Source: Chara braunii
Taxonomy: Eukaryota; Streptophyta; Charophyceae; Charales; Characeae
Direction: 5' to 3'
DNA length: 49,165 nt
Assembly: GCA_003427395.1 (NCBI GenBank)
Contig: BFEA01000258.1
Coordinates: forward strand, 1,037,324-1,086,488
Of the stretch, positions 1 to 11,424 are shown one piece after another. Each line of letters opens with the position of its first letter. Position 1 is the first letter of the stretch. The translations under genes were made by a program, and so were the position numbers. Under the pieces are notes generated by a model. It ran no database searches and was not told the origin of the DNA. It saw nothing but the letters and a program-made list of their open reading frames with translations.

Positions 1-1300
1 CGCGTAGCGCAACCCTGTTCTGCACTCAATTCAGCATATGTGATAAAAGTATTGGTTGGCTGTATGCTTGTTGTTTTTTGTATTGATGTAACCTCCGACG
101 AGGGGGTAATTATACCACCTGCTCCTGAGTCTCNTAATGAGGCTTGTAGAGGAAATTGTTTCATGCGGAGCACCGAGTGNCAACTTTCAGATATNTGTAA
201 CCACGGGATGTAAGCAACTTAGGTTGCAACACGGAGGCCCTATAGTAGCTGGGGAGGGAAACCAACCCTTACAGGCAGCGAAGTGGGTCAGTCAGATTCC
301 GCAGTCGAACAAGAGCCTTTCTCCGGATAAGATCCGCGGAGGTCTTTCTTTTTCGTTGAGAGAACGCAAACTCTTGGGTAGATATACGGATCTAATAGGT
401 CTTCTTGCAGATCCTAAATTCTTAATAAGTATTACAAAATACTAAAATGAGAAATAAAACGGAAAGAACTGGGTTTCTAGCACGTATAACTATAACGCCA
501 GAAACTTAAGCGATGCTTGAAAAAATAAAAAAAAGTATCATTGTAGTGATTAACCTTTATCTAGCTAGCGAGCCTACGACCACACTATCCGATGGCCAAG
601 TGCCAAAAAGCATAGTAGCAAAAAAAAAAACCGGATATATCCTTCTCTAAAACGACGAAGCAAGTACAAAAGAAGAGAAAGCTAAAAATTGATGTGACCC
701 GGAAGCAAGAACTATTCTCTTTGGAAATAAAGTTTGTGCTCTAGGGTGGAGGATCGCATAGCGTACCTGGAGAAGCTGGCACGTAATGATTATTTGAGGG
801 TGATGGGAGGTGCTGGGAGGGTTACTCCCCTATCTATGGCTAGTCTTAATTGACACAAAAGCTAACATGTGTCAGGAATATCTTCTACTCGTTGATGGAT
901 CATGCGTGTGGCAAATATGAGGTCTAGAGAACGTGCAAGATTTGGGCTTATACAATGTATCTTTTGTGAATCTACAACATTACGGTAATTTAGGCGAGTA
1001 TCGTTATGCGAACGAGTGAATAAATGAGATTGTCAGGTTGAAAAGTTTCATCTCTTCACAAATAAAGTCTCTTAATTCAGAAGGACACCTGCTCGTGATT
1101 GGCGGTTTTGTTCTTCCTTATTTTCGATTGGCTTGGTTTGCTTTTGATTTAGTTCAGGTTGTTGTTTGTACTTGCAGTTGTTGCGTCGTCCCAAACAAGG
1201 ATATGCTTTCATTTCTTGTTCAGGTAGATGCTGGTTTTGTAAAAGTTCGTGAGTCCGACGATTTTCTCTCTCGATGTATAGCGTGGGTTGCTTTTCGTGA
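1..1300 (+). other. Unassigned stretch; possible remnant of an organellar group II intron maturase
   Basis: No intact gene is visible. A short open stretch at 137-445 ends with residues reading YTDLIGLLADPKFLISITKY. This weakly resembles the N-terminal start of group II intron reverse transcriptase/maturase proteins (a 'LxxDPxFLxxxYxxIK' pattern). It is followed by stop codons and no recognisable RT motifs. Three ambiguous bases (N) lie at about 134-195. The nearby mitochondrial nad5-like fragment makes an organellar origin conceivable, but the resemblance is too short to be secure. Confidence 0.2.
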
Positions 1301-1319
1301 TAAGCAGTGTCAATTGGTG

Positions 1320-1694
1320 AAGCGTCATTCTATAAAGGCATTATCCTGGTGGGCGGTGAGTGCCCTTGTAAGCAGCGGTTGCAGAGATGGGCTAAGTTCT
1401 GGCTTGCATTTTGGGTGGTGGGTTGGCCCATGGGGTGTGCCAAGGGGCATGGCCTAAGTTCTACATTGAATTGTGGGTGGTGGGTTGGCCCATGGGGTTT
1501 CCCTTTGGGCATGACCCTGGCATGCGGGTGGTAGGGTAGTCCTCAAGGTAGGTTTGGTAGGGTTTTTTACTGTAATGATGATGTTTCGCCTGTGGACGAG
1601 GCCACCTATTTTTCTCTTGAGGGATGCCAGATCCAATGTATATAAAGCTAAGTCGGGAAATGCTCTTTGTCCTTAAAAAAAAAAAAAAAAAAAA
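1320..1694 (+). mobile_element. LINE-type 3' end with poly(A), copy a
   Basis: The segment ends in an A20 run (from about 1676) and shares order and wording with 3310-3905. Both carry a 'GGTGGGC(A/G)GTGAG' segment, a 'GGGTGGTG(G/A)GTTGG' segment, then 'GTTTCGCC...ACCACCTA', then a 'TATATAAAGCTAAGTCGGG'-like tail before the poly(A). Directional A-tailed ends shared by dispersed copies are typical of LINE 3' regions. An internal duplication of about 62 bp (1391-1515) repeats the GGGTGGTGGGTTGGCCCATGG segment. The 5' boundary is not defined and open frames here (for example 1038-1457) are not convincing proteins. Confidence 0.5.
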
Positions 1695-1959
1695 TGTTGT
1701 TTATTTCTCTGCAGCATATACTTGTATTCCTAATTCTTTTGTTGTTGTTTTTTTTCCTTTTCACGGGGACGTTTGCTTCCCCTAGCACAGACGGACCACC
1801 CAATCAACCAGGGTAATAAAATATAAAATACGGGTTAATTGTAGAACGCTTTGATCTAAAAGTGACCCCAATTCGCATAATAGGTTCAACTATGTAAACG
1901 TCAGCGAAATCACACTGTATTGTTGGGCAATGTTATTGTATTGATGAAAATTCTGACGT

Positions 1960-2215
1960 GAAAACCTCAACGACTCTTTTGAAAAATTCACACTATGGAT
2001 TTTGTCATAAATGTTTGATGTTTTTTGGGATTTTCTGTTTGATACTTTGATTGGTGTTATGTTAATTGTGGTCACTTCTGTCAGTAGTTTGATCATATTT
2101 ATTCGATCTCATATATGTCTGAGGGTCCTTTTTGCCTCGATTTATGTGTTATTTATCTATTTTTATATTTTTTATGTTCATGTTAATCACCAAGAGGCTC
2201 CTAATCAAAATGATT
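1960..2215 (+). pseudogene. nad5: Nuclear mitochondrial DNA (NUMT): nad5 fragment, downstream part
   Basis: Translation matches the early transmembrane region of plant mitochondrial NADH dehydrogenase subunit 5 (complex I). It starts with a KF-LWILS stretch followed by a stop where Glu is expected, then MFDVFWDFLFDTLIGVMLIVV. After a frame change it reads HIYSISYMSEGP, and after another, RFMCYLSIFIFFMFMLIT. Frameshifts and stops make it non-functional. The matches are to remembered family features of plant nad5; no search was run. It corresponds to roughly residues 60-120 of the protein. Confidence 0.7.
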
Positions 2216-2289
2216 GGAGTGAAGAATTTACTTTCAGCGTAACACTTCGTTGACAGCGACTTCCTCGAAGTGGGAATTATTTGTCAAAT

Positions 2290-2470
2290 GAACTCGATTG
2301 TTTAGTAGCAGGTGTGTTTGGTTGCTTGCTTGGTTTACAAGGGGTTGCCTCGGTAACAACCACTTTCGTTTTAATTTCGTCAAGTTTGTGTTTCATAGTT
2401 TTTTATGGGGCTGCACTGAGAGTCAGTCCCTGTTATATCAAATTCGCACCGTGGATTTTGTCGACCTGAG
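2290..2470 (+). pseudogene. nad5: NUMT: nad5 fragment, N-terminal part, placed after the downstream part
   Basis: The reading frame VAGVFGCLLGLQG...VTTTFVLISSSL...APWILST matches roughly residues 15-65 of plant mitochondrial nad5. In the gene this segment precedes the MFD-WGFLFD segment, but here it lies about 80 bp downstream of it. The two pieces overlap by about eight residues around PWILS. This is therefore a permuted or tandem-truncated insertion, not one collinear copy. It ends at a stop soon after PWILST. Confidence 0.7.
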
Positions 2471-2474
2471 AGGG

Positions 2475-3309
2475 CCGGCTGGTTGCCTTTGTAAATTAAA
2501 ATTTTCAAGAGTATAGAAGCAAAATTAGGTAATTATCACATATTTTTCAAGCAATTGTGGGTTTAAAAAAAAAACTCGTTGGCAGTAAAGGGACATTTTT
2601 TAGTCTTTTGATTTTTGTTTCCCTTTAGGGATTCTTGTTATAGGTCAAACCCCGCATGAGACACCACCCCTCCATCTTTTGATATTCTCTGGCTTGCCCC
2701 CACTCTCGCTATCCTTCTACCAATCCTCAGTGGAGTGACCTAATCAAAGTAGTTGTGAGCACCGATGCAGGAAGGAGGCCTCCTTTCAACCGTGGAAAAC
2801 CTTATAAGAACTACAAATTGAAATCCCATCGACCACTTTGAGTATGAATATATATATATATATATATCGTAAGGGGAAATTTTGAGATCTTACAGATCAG
2901 AAAATGAGTTTTTGGGTTTAGCCCATACCAAGATTCATATAGCATATGATGAATACGTAAGATATATTATGAAAATTATATTGTGATTCTGAAGAGGAAA
3001 TGTTAACTTTCAAAGTTACCCTCCGACACACAATCAAATGATGTCGATGATGATTTTGAATCATTTGTTAAGGTGCACATATTACATAAGTTGACCTTTT
3101 CATACATGATGTGTATGTAGGTTTATAAGATAAACTATGAGCGAAATGGAAACGAGTACGAACCCAAAAATGAGTGACTGAAGTTCGTTCTCCATGTAAC
3201 TTTCGAACCCCCTTTTTTTATTTTGAGAAATTGTTTTGATAATCATCAAATATATATTTGTTTTGTTTGTTTGGGTGTCATCTTGTTGCACCAGCCTCTT
3301 CATACGAGT
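2475..3309. other. AT-rich stretch, no feature recognised
   Basis: No convincing coding region or repeat boundary is visible. It contains a short (TA)n run near 2847-2866. The flanks are a NUMT on the left and a LINE-type 3' end on the right. Confidence 0.5.
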
Positions 3310-3905
3310 ATTGTTATTCTATGGAACCTCATCATGGTGGGCAGTGAGCATCTTTGTAAGGAGTGATAGCGGAGATGGGTCAAGATTTACCTTGAATCGC
3401 GGGTGGTGAGTTGGGCTATGGCCCTATGGGGTCTACCGCGGATCGTGACGCTGCTGTGTGGGCGGCAGGGTGATTGACGAGATGAGTGAGCAATGAGCTG
3501 TAAAGGCAACATCACGGTGGTGGTGAGCGCCCTTCTAGGTGGCAATTGCAATTTGGTGGGTGATGTGCCTTGAATCACGGGTGATGGGTTGGGCTATAGG
3601 GTTTTCCATTTAGTGTGACCCTTCTAAGTTTGTGGTAAGAATGGTTGATCTTTCATAGCTTATTAGGTTTCTTATTCCCTCTTGCTCACCAAGGTGGCTA
3701 AAAATATAATGAACTCAATCTTGTGTATGTTTTATATGTGTTAGGGTTGGTTGTGACTAGTGGTCTGGATTTTTGACTTGATCGATGAGGTTTCGCCCAT
3801 CAACTGGACCACCTACTTTTTTTGTGAAGGATGTTAGGCTTGTTTCCAAACTTTGTAATATACATAGTTAGGTCGGGTGACACTCCTATAAAAAAATATA
3901 TATAT
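3310..3905 (+). mobile_element. LINE-type 3' end, copy b
   Basis: This is related to 1320-1694: the same succession of GGTGGGCAGTGAG, GCGGGTGGTGAGTTGGGC, then 'GAGGTTTCGCCC', 'GGACCACCTA' and a tail 'ATACATAGTTAGGTCGGGTG', ending in an A-rich/TA-rich run. It contains an internal imperfect duplication (about 3335-3470 and about 3515-3625), so the 3' untranslated region is tandemly repeated. No reverse transcriptase frame remains. Confidence 0.45.
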
Positions 3906-3929
3906 AATAATTATTTATTTATTTATTTT

Positions 3930-4580
3930 TAATACTTTTTTTCAAAGTCCGATTGAGCGAGTGATCACCTGTCACTGTGTGTGCAACTATCGACACGTTG
4001 ATGACAATTTTCGTCAATTGAAATCATTATTGCAATCATCGACAAATGCAAGAGTAAACTTGCAATTATGTGGCTTTGATTTTTTGTTATCGTTCATTAT
4101 GATTGAGCGTCATAGCTTCTAACTTCGCTCTGTTACAATTTGGTTATATTAAGTTGGGTTAGTGATATCTCTTTTTTTTTTTTTCCTCCAATCTATTTGT
4201 GAGGAGGTTCACGTGCTGATAAGGTTTTGATGGTTTTTAAGGAAGAAAAGTGTCTTGAGTGCTCCCACAGAAGACGTCGCCGCCTATGTTGGGAAAGTCA
4301 TGGGGGAAAGTTGGAGAGCCCAATCATATTAGGCCTGCAAAAAGAAAAAAAATGGTTAAGATAAAATTTATAATATATACAGCGAATAAGAAGAACATAT
4401 CCGTTATACAAATTCTCTTATAAACCATGATTTTTCAAATTCAATGGATCAAAATGAGAGAGATTAATAAAATAAATTTACTACATCACAATATATGTTT
4501 GTCTATATTATGATATGTTAGGTTTTATTGATTGCATACTATAGAGAGTATATAGATAAACATAGAAGCAAATGCATCCT
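3930..4580. other. Intergenic, nothing recognised
   Basis: AT-rich DNA with short T runs. No open frame, tRNA-like box or clear repeat was found. Confidence 0.4.
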
Positions 4581-4589
4581 CTTCCTTAA

Positions 4590-4848
4590 AGCATTATTGG
4601 TTGCGGGCAGGGGGTCCATGACGCGTTGCGCTCCGGAGTCGAGTTCAAGTTTTGGCGAGGCACGGTGGATGAAGGCGATCGAGGTCGGGGGAGAATGCAG
4701 TGGGGCAAGTGTATTGAAATGTTCACAACGCGCTATTAAATGAGAGAGAGCGCCCCGGGGGTAGGCCACACGGTAGGCGTCGTCGATGTGCAATTTAGAC
4801 GACAAGGGTCCTCCGATATACGTGTTGTTGTTGTTGTTGTTGTTTTTT
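4590..4848 (+). mobile_element. Possible SINE ending in (GTT)n
   Basis: A GC-rich island in AT-rich surroundings has a pol III B-box-like motif (GAGTTCAAG) at about 4640. It terminates in a (GTT)7 run at about 4823-4843, a tail type known in some plant SINEs. The A box is not convincing and no target-site duplication was found. Confidence 0.3.
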
Positions 4849-5440
4849 AATTTTATTTTTTTCAGGCTTCGTTTTATATGAACGTTCTTTTCTTTTTTTG
4901 TACGTATTTGCTCGTCGTTTTGTATTCCTTTTTTTTTTTATAGGTTTTTTCTTTTTTTTTTTCCCTTTTTTGGTGAGTGTCATTTCGTGCCCTCGTTTTC
5001 ACTTTCCTTTTTTCATTTTTGTGTGTTGTTTTGTGCTACCCTTTCCCTTTTGTTTTTTGTTATTTTTGTGTGTTTTTTTTTCGTTTTTTTTTTTTACCCT
5101 GGGCGGGTCTAGTTGGGTTTCCCTCCATAAAAGGCGGCATGCCGACATGCACCGATGCACATCTGCCCGCACTCATCCTCTGATTCCTTTTTTTTTAAGT
5201 CTGTCCGAGTTTATGCGAGTGGTCAATGTGAGGTTACCTACAACATTTGTTATTTTTATGGGCGTAGCCCACACCGCTCGCACAGCGGACGCTTAACTAG
5301 TATAACTTTTAGATAAAAATATATATATTTTTTTTAATATAAATCTAAATAAAACAAAAAAATATATTCAGTATATTATATAAAATTATACTAAAATTTA
5401 AACAACAGAAATGTGCAACAAATAAAAATTAAATGGGCTA
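4849..5440. repeat. T-rich low-complexity DNA
   Basis: Long pyrimidine tracts dominate 4849-5100. They are followed by a small hairpin-prone GC patch (GGGCGTAGCCCACACCGC, about 5260-5277) and AT-rich DNA to 5440. Predicted Phe/Leu-rich peptides here are composition artefacts. Confidence 0.5.
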
Positions 5441-6300
5441 TCTAAGATTTGAACTAGAGTCCTTGGCCGTGAAGTAAGTACTCGTGACAACTCCTTGATT
5501 GATTGTCATAAAACCAAATGTTATTAAAGCTCCAATTATAGCTTGTAAATGCTTATGAATGAGAATACCAACGACACCCTTAGTCCCATTAGCAGGGGTC
5601 CACAACTCTCACGATGAGCCTAAGACTATTATTTTCTCCTCGTTCAATTTGGTCTCATGTTGTAAGGAAATTTGAACGTTGTATCTATGGAGTTAAGGCT
5701 TAAATCCCGACCCCTTATACCTCATAGCGGTGTCACATAACCTTCACATATTATAGGTTTCTATCCTACGGTTGTCTATTAGAGGTCGTTGTGTCCGACA
5801 CCTTTTGGATCCGTTTGTTGCAGATATGTATGCTTGTCCCCGTATTCCATTTTTGGTTTTAAACACCATTCGACAAGATTGGTTGTTCTTTGATTGTGGA
5901 GTGAAAAGAGATTGTCCCATGTGGAGGTAGCCAAGCGATGATCTGGCTGAACCATTAACTAATGAGAAAAAAAAGTATTAATTTTTTTTTCTCCATATGC
6001 TAGACCGGTCTGCCAATTATTACGACTCTTGTATCTTGTTTCATCCTTGTACCCGGTATCAATGATGTGACTATCTATCCTTCCGGACTTTGAGAGCTTT
6101 TAGAACTTGCAAGCGGTGTTTGTGAATATTTTGTTACCATATCATGTTTTATTCATTCTTCTCTACACGTACCTTTGCCCTGTTGTTTATCCGTGTCTAT
6201 TTTGACTTGCTTCAATGGAGAGTGTCCTCTTTAACATATTTGGGAGGACGAACGTGCTTCTTTCTGACGGGGCTGAAAACTTGGCGTGTCACGCTTGTAT
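5440..6300. other. Intergenic; one tRNA-like B box on the minus strand
   Basis: At about 5443-5465 the minus strand reads GGACTCTAGTTCAAATC, a plausible pol III B box of a decayed tRNA-derived repeat. The rest shows no recognisable gene. Confidence 0.25.
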
Positions 6301-6319
6301 GAGACCAATGCATTTCCCC

Positions 6320-7625
6320 TTGCAACTAGTTATATGTTGAAACCTTAATCTTTGTGATCTGACACTCTTCGATTGAAGCCTTATTCGATGGAACTGTATG
6401 AAACTTTGAGATTAGGTCCAAACCCAGAAGTTGGAACTTGGTTTCTGCCATCTTCGAAATCGGTGTTATGGCCTTTTTGTTGCAGAATGCCTCATCGAAG
6501 ATCCATTTGTGCAACATATTTATGTTGTGTAACCCACTGAATACCTCGAAATTTGAGAGAAAAGTGGATTCGGTCTTGGATAAAAATCCTGCTATCGACC
6601 CAAATTATGATCCTGACCGTTTTTCAATTTCACCTTGATATCTGTTTCTGATGAGTGGCGTGATAATTGTGAGTTGCTACGAACAAGGTTTCGACCTTGG
6701 ATTTCCTGCACATGAAGGCATTGATGGGGATTTGGTGGACTAGCGAAGTACCTTTGGGATTCATCTCCGTAGAAGTTCATACAACGACTCTCTAGTTATT
6801 GTCCGACCTCCTCCAATCGCCTTGTCTCCTTGCAGGGCTTCGAGTATAGTCCTCGTCTTCATGAAAAAAAAACCTGCATTGTCTGCACCATGTGGTTGAC
6901 GAGCATATCATTTTTAACTCTCTCGTATCCCTGTTATCGGTTTTCACTCTGATCCGATCGACCATCCTATTTCTTAATAGTGAACCAATACCATATTTTA
7001 AGTTCATTCATTCCGGTTGTCTGCGGACCCTTATGAATGGGTATTCCTTGGTTATGAAACCAACCACTCTCCCGATGACTCCTTTAGTATACACCACTGC
7101 ATCCAATGGAACTTGCAATGCCATGATCCAAAAAAGGTTCCCCAACTCAACTCGTCTAAACTCTCTGCATCCACCGCCTGAAACTCATTGAGTAGAAAAT
7201 GCCAAAGCGTGACCTAGTTCTCTCTCTTATTGGTGAGCCATGCAAAGATTGTTTGATTCCTAGCTATGTATGTAAGAACATTCGGACGTTCAAAACAGAT
7301 AGTTCCTCATTGAATCGGATCTTCAAAGATTCTATCACGTGCCCAACCATTCTCATAGCCACATATGAGATCCGCCTTTACCTTGTGTGGTAAATCTTCT
7401 GCAGCATCCTTGAATACTACGACTATAGTCCGCTCTTTGAGCAATGCCACCTTCACCCGATCGAAGTCTGGGCCGACCTTGAATGTTGCTTCTCTCCCGA
7501 TGATCTCCACTCCATCACATGATATATCTTCCGAAATATTGCCCTCTTCGTAGCATCGTGCAATTAACTCTCTCACCCTGTCCTCTGCCATGTCTGCATC
7601 AGACACTCGTGGTGGTGATCTTGTG
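6320..7625 (-). pseudogene. Decayed retrotransposon ORF1/gag-like region
   Basis: Read on the minus strand, a 99-residue open frame (7606-7307) is followed, through stops and frame changes, by a frame near 7110-6970. That frame contains WIMALQVPLDAVVY, GRVVGFITKEYPFIRV and LKYGIGSLLRNRMVDRIRVKT. The order (acidic N-terminal domain, then 'W-x-x-L-P-x-D-x-x-x-x-GxxxGxVxxV', then a 'K(Y/F)x(I/L)..R..D.I.VKT' strand) is reminiscent of ORF1/DUF4283-like nucleic-acid-binding domains of plant LINEs. No zinc knuckle is certain. Several frameshifts make it non-functional. The assignment rests on pattern only. Confidence 0.35.
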
Positions 7626-7880
7626 CTAGTCTGAGCTGGTTTTCCATGACAACTTCCGATTGTAGACGTTCCTCCATTCTGGCTTGATTCTAGTTGTGAA
7701 GGCCACCTGTTCCATATCCGTTGTGGTAAAAACCTACTTCTTGAATATCACGATCGTTTCCTACCGTAACTCTACTATGTGCTTATTGCAGCCGATGCTG
7801 TACGATAACGGAGTAATGCTCTTCAACCGCCCCATTTTTATTTTATTTATTTATTATTATTATCATTATTATTATTTTTC

Positions 7881-8037
7881 TTAAACCACCAGTACTTGGC
7901 CCGGCTATCGGTCGAGGAAAAAATAGAGTAGAAACATGTCTAGTTGGATGAATTTGGGCGCTCTTGTAGTCGCCCGTACGTTTCCTAAAATCGCGTAGCG
8001 TTAACGGGCACGACTTTAGGAAGTACTGGTGGTTTAA
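7881..8037. mobile_element. MITE family A, copy 1 (157 bp)
   Basis: Terminal inverted repeats read TTAAACCACCAGTACTTGGC at the left and AGTACTGGTGGTTTAA at the right. The interior is nearly identical to 22787-22943 (shared GTAGAAAC, TAGTTGGATGAATTTGGGCG and CGTAGCGTTAACGG). There is no coding capacity. The ends leave TA or TTAA as the target duplication; the sequence cannot separate these two. Confidence 0.85.
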
Positions 8038-8039
8038 CG

Positions 8040-8635
8040 CCGAGGTTGTTGTAGAGGCAGGGTATCAGGTGCGGGAATACTCTCCTTATGGGTTCAGTCA
8101 CTCGAAGTTCTGAATGACCCACTCGGCCCTCTGAACCTTCCTAGAAGAAGTCCTCTATGGGCTTAGAGCCCTAAGTCCTATTGCAAGTCGTGTCCCTGCC
8201 ACACCTACAGCTTGCCACCAAGAGATCGGATTCTGCCCCTACAGATCCAACCTCCAACTGGGCGCACTCTAAGGAGCTTTGTCCCCCAACCATTGACTTT
8301 TCACCCGATGCTTGTTTACAACTATCCATATTAAACCACGTCGAACTTTTCCTAACTGCCAACTCCCTCGTGACTACCTAGCTATAGCTACCCCGGCCGT
8401 GGAGTTACCACGTTACCACGCTGAGGCGGGCAGTGAAGGCGAAGTCCAGTTACCGTACGCCTGCATCGCGCAGGCACCGTACGGAGTTAGGCCACTGGTA
8501 CTACCGCACAGTGGCGCGGGCGCGGCCGTGATCGCTAACGCAGGGCCGATCAACCGAGGCCCCAACCCCATTCACGAGACCTTTTGCTTATGCTAGGATG
8601 CTAATAGGCAGCGTGTTGCATTTCCTCTTTTAGGT
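8040..8635. other. Intergenic, nothing recognised
   Basis: Moderately GC-rich DNA with short self-complementary patches (for example around 8455-8485, CCGTACG...CGTACGG). No supportable gene. Confidence 0.4.
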
Positions 8636-8817
8636 GGATTTTATTCGAAGGCTCACACTACTGGCCTCGAGCCCGCGCCCTCCCGGACTCTTTCAGTGGT
8701 AATCGCAGCTGCACCCCCTGCAGTGCGGGAGCTCTATGGTAGTACTGGCGGGTCGTCGAATAGGCGCGGCGGGCATGTTGTTGATTTGCACGTTTGCACG
8801 TGCTGTCAATTTGCGCC

Positions 8818-8865
8818 TAATAAAATTGGTACGATTCGGAAAAGAAAAAGATGACCATGGCCCTG
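8818..8865 (+). pseudogene. U6 snRNA fragment 1 with A-tail
   Basis: AAAATTGGTACGATTC...GATGACCATGGCCCTG corresponds to the central part of U6, with substitutions and a purine-rich insertion near the ACAGAGA box. It is followed directly by a 13-base A run. It is the copy-A counterpart of 26793-26868. Confidence 0.55.
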
Positions 8866-9486
8866 AAAAAAAAAAAAATTCCCCTCCCCTCCAAAAAGGT
8901 TGTGAGCAGAACACAGCGCACAGCGCACAGCTACGTAGTAGCTGCGCTGGCATGGCGGAATGCGGCAGCGGAGAGCGCGAGTTGGAGCTGTGCATGAGTG
9001 CCGACGGATGGTGGAAAAGATGGTTGGCCGTTTTCAGGCGGGAAGACCGTTTTGGAAAGGGCGTGCTGGTATGAAACGGCGGGGAGATCTGCGTGCGAAC
9101 CGCGTCGGAGTCGAAGACACCGGGCTCGTCCTTGATTAGATGGAAGCAGTCGGACAGGAAGCAGGTGCGGTTTATTCTATGTGGAATAATACAGTAATTG
9201 GGTGGAGCACTTTCTGGGCTGATTGGGTGTTCTGCATCGCCGACGGCGCACTTTGTACGCCTATCAATTCGTAGCTATCAAATCATTGTCGTCTTTTTTC
9301 TCTCTTTTCTTCTCTGACTCCACCCGCTTCCCTTCTCTCCCTGCTCCATATCCAGCGTGCCTTTTGCTACGTGTTTTTTCCTCCTCTCTGTCTCCTTATC
9401 TTCCCCCCCCTCCTCCTCTTCCTCTTCCCCCCCCGGCCCCCCGTCTTCAACGCCAACCCCGCTCTAGCCGCCACGTGACCTCGAAG

Positions 9487-9604
9487 ACCGTCTTCCTCTG
9501 AATAGAACGCGCGGTGGTCACTATCTCTGCATCTGGACTGGAAGTTGCCTCAACTATAGCTATACAGTTATATTGACCGTACGTGTTCTATTCGGGGAAA
9601 GACC
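9487..9604. mobile_element. MITE family B, copy 1
   Basis: The left end reads CCGTCTTCCTCTGAATAGAA and the right end is its inverse, TGTTCTATTCGGGGAAAGAC. An inner inverted segment around GGTCA...TGACC is shared with the other B copies. The same element sits at the equivalent place in copy B (28605-28725), so it predates or travelled with the block. Confidence 0.75.
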
Positions 9605-9672
9605 TTAGCCTACCTCCCTGCCATCACTTCATGTTCTCTCAGTGTATGTGCTCCCTCATCTGTTGCGACTCT

Positions 9673-9704
9673 GATCCCGACGTGGTGACAGACACGTCGG
9701 GATC
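9673..9704. repeat. Perfect 12-bp hairpin
   Basis: GATCCCGACGTG (9673-9684) and CACGTCGGGATC (9693-9704) are perfect inverse complements around an 8-base loop. The copy-B equivalent (about 28777-28830) keeps the stem with a small duplication of one arm. The function is unknown. Confidence 0.7.
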
Positions 9705-10340
9705 TGCTCCTACTACTCTGATCCCGGTCCTAGGTGCCAGTTTTATACTCTTTTAAGAGAACCGAAGATAGGCTTGCCATTAAAAAAAAGCTTAATAGTG
9801 CTTGCGCCGCCACGCAGATGGACCCCCCTTCTTTTCCTCGTTATATCCCGATGTGCCCGACGTCCGATTATTATCATAACATTCGGTGTTTGGCACATGG
9901 CATGACAGAATAATGAAAACCTCGGATTAAGTCTTCCTCCTCTGTAATACTATGTCGATCTACACGTGTTTGCCACGTGGCATGACAGAAAGCAGTCTCC
10001 CCCTCCCCTCCTCCCCCTTCCCCCCTCTTCTCCATCGTCATAATTCCTTTTCTTCTTCCTCGCATCCCAATCCCGACTTGTCTGCCCTATTCCCGTTTGA
10101 CACATCAACATATTCTTCTTTTTTGTTCTTTTTTTTTTTCTTGTTAATATTAACTTAAAAATGTATTTATATCCTGTGTATGGTCGGCCGCTTAATCATC
10201 GTCTTCAAAAAATTGCTCAGCCGCTCCCCTCGCTTAATCATCATCATTGTCGAACAATCACTTAGCCGACCCCCGCGCTTGTCAGACTGCGGTGGTCAGA
10301 CGGTGCCCAGCCATGCTCGCGTCACGTATCGACTCACACT

Positions 10341-10450
10341 CTTGTCTTTCCCCGAATAGAACGTACGGTCATTATCGCTGCATCGGGACCGAAAGTTGCC
10401 CCAAATGCGGGCATAATGACTTTACGTTCCATTCGTGGGAAGACGGGTAG
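10341..10450. mobile_element. MITE family B, copy 2
   Basis: CTTTCCCCGAATAGAACGTACGGTCATTA at the left pairs with TAATGAC-TTACGTTCCATTCGTGGGAAGACG at the right. It is about 110 bp, with no coding capacity. It is orthologous to 29639-29748 in the duplicated block. Confidence 0.75.
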
Positions 10451-10554
10451 TACGCGCACAGATATAGACCAAAGACGAAGCCAACTCGGATGTCATAATA
10501 AATACTAGTAAATACGTAAAACGGAATGAACTGGGTTTCGAGCTCGTAATCATC

Positions 10555-10810
10555 GTCTGCAACGAATCCATCCTCAGCCGGGCCCGCGATCTATTAAGTA
10601 ATGATCACCATTTTCAAATAGTCAATTAGTTGGCCCGGCGCTCGATCATCACCATTTTCAAAGAATCACGTTGCCTCTCGCGAGCTTGATCACTGCAAAG
10701 AATAACTCAGCCGGCCCCGCGCGTTGTTAATCATCAAAAAATTTCAAATAATCAATCAGCTGGCCCCGCGCTTAATTATCATCATCACGATCATCATCAT
10801 CATAAAAAAA
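10555..10810. repeat. Tandem units of about 45-50 bp in copy A
   Basis: Imperfect units combine AATCATCAYCATTTTCAAA with CAGCCGG/CAGCTGG-CCCCGCGCTT. They are repeated about five times and also present at 29855-30115 in copy B, ending there in a longer (ATC)n run. Confidence 0.6.
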
Positions 10811-11424
10811 TCATGAAAGTACCGTGAGTCCTCATCGAACGTTTACCACCCCAGTCCCGACCTCCGATCCGGGTGCTGACGTGGCTTCCGCACGTTGCAT
10901 GACATAGTCCTGTTTATCTCTCCGTATGTTTTTCTCCCTCACAAGTGGTTAACGGGGCCCCCCACTTTCAGCTCCTGAGTTACGGGCCGAAAACTGAAAT
11001 TAGGGTTTAAGGGTCAAATTTTATGTTTTATGAGTTGTTTTTGTTTTCCCCCTTGTGTGCCAAATTTGCTCTGCCGAGATTTCTGAAATTTCTGAAGGTT
11101 TTTGAAATTGGAATGTTGGCGAAATTTCATGCAAGTGCACTTTTGCCTTGTTGTTTTATAGTTTTTTAAAGTTTTTTTTTATTCTTTTTTTGTTTCAAGT
11201 AGTTTGTATGATCTCCCCTCTATGAACTCGTGTCAAGTTTGCTTATAATCACCCCCTTGTTTTTTGTTATAAATGGCATCACAAGTTGTCTGAAAATTGA
11301 GGCCTCCCTGTCAATGTTTCTTTGCTTGGATGGTTACCGATGCCCTCGCTATTTTTAATAATTCTCAATTCGTTTTCTTCGGCGTGTTGAGACTTAGCGT
11401 GCTATCTGCCCTTACATTCCTCCT

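Noticed and set aside
2011-2253. Small membrane protein gene
   Set aside because: The hydrophobic frame is explained by a frameshifted copy of mitochondrial nad5.
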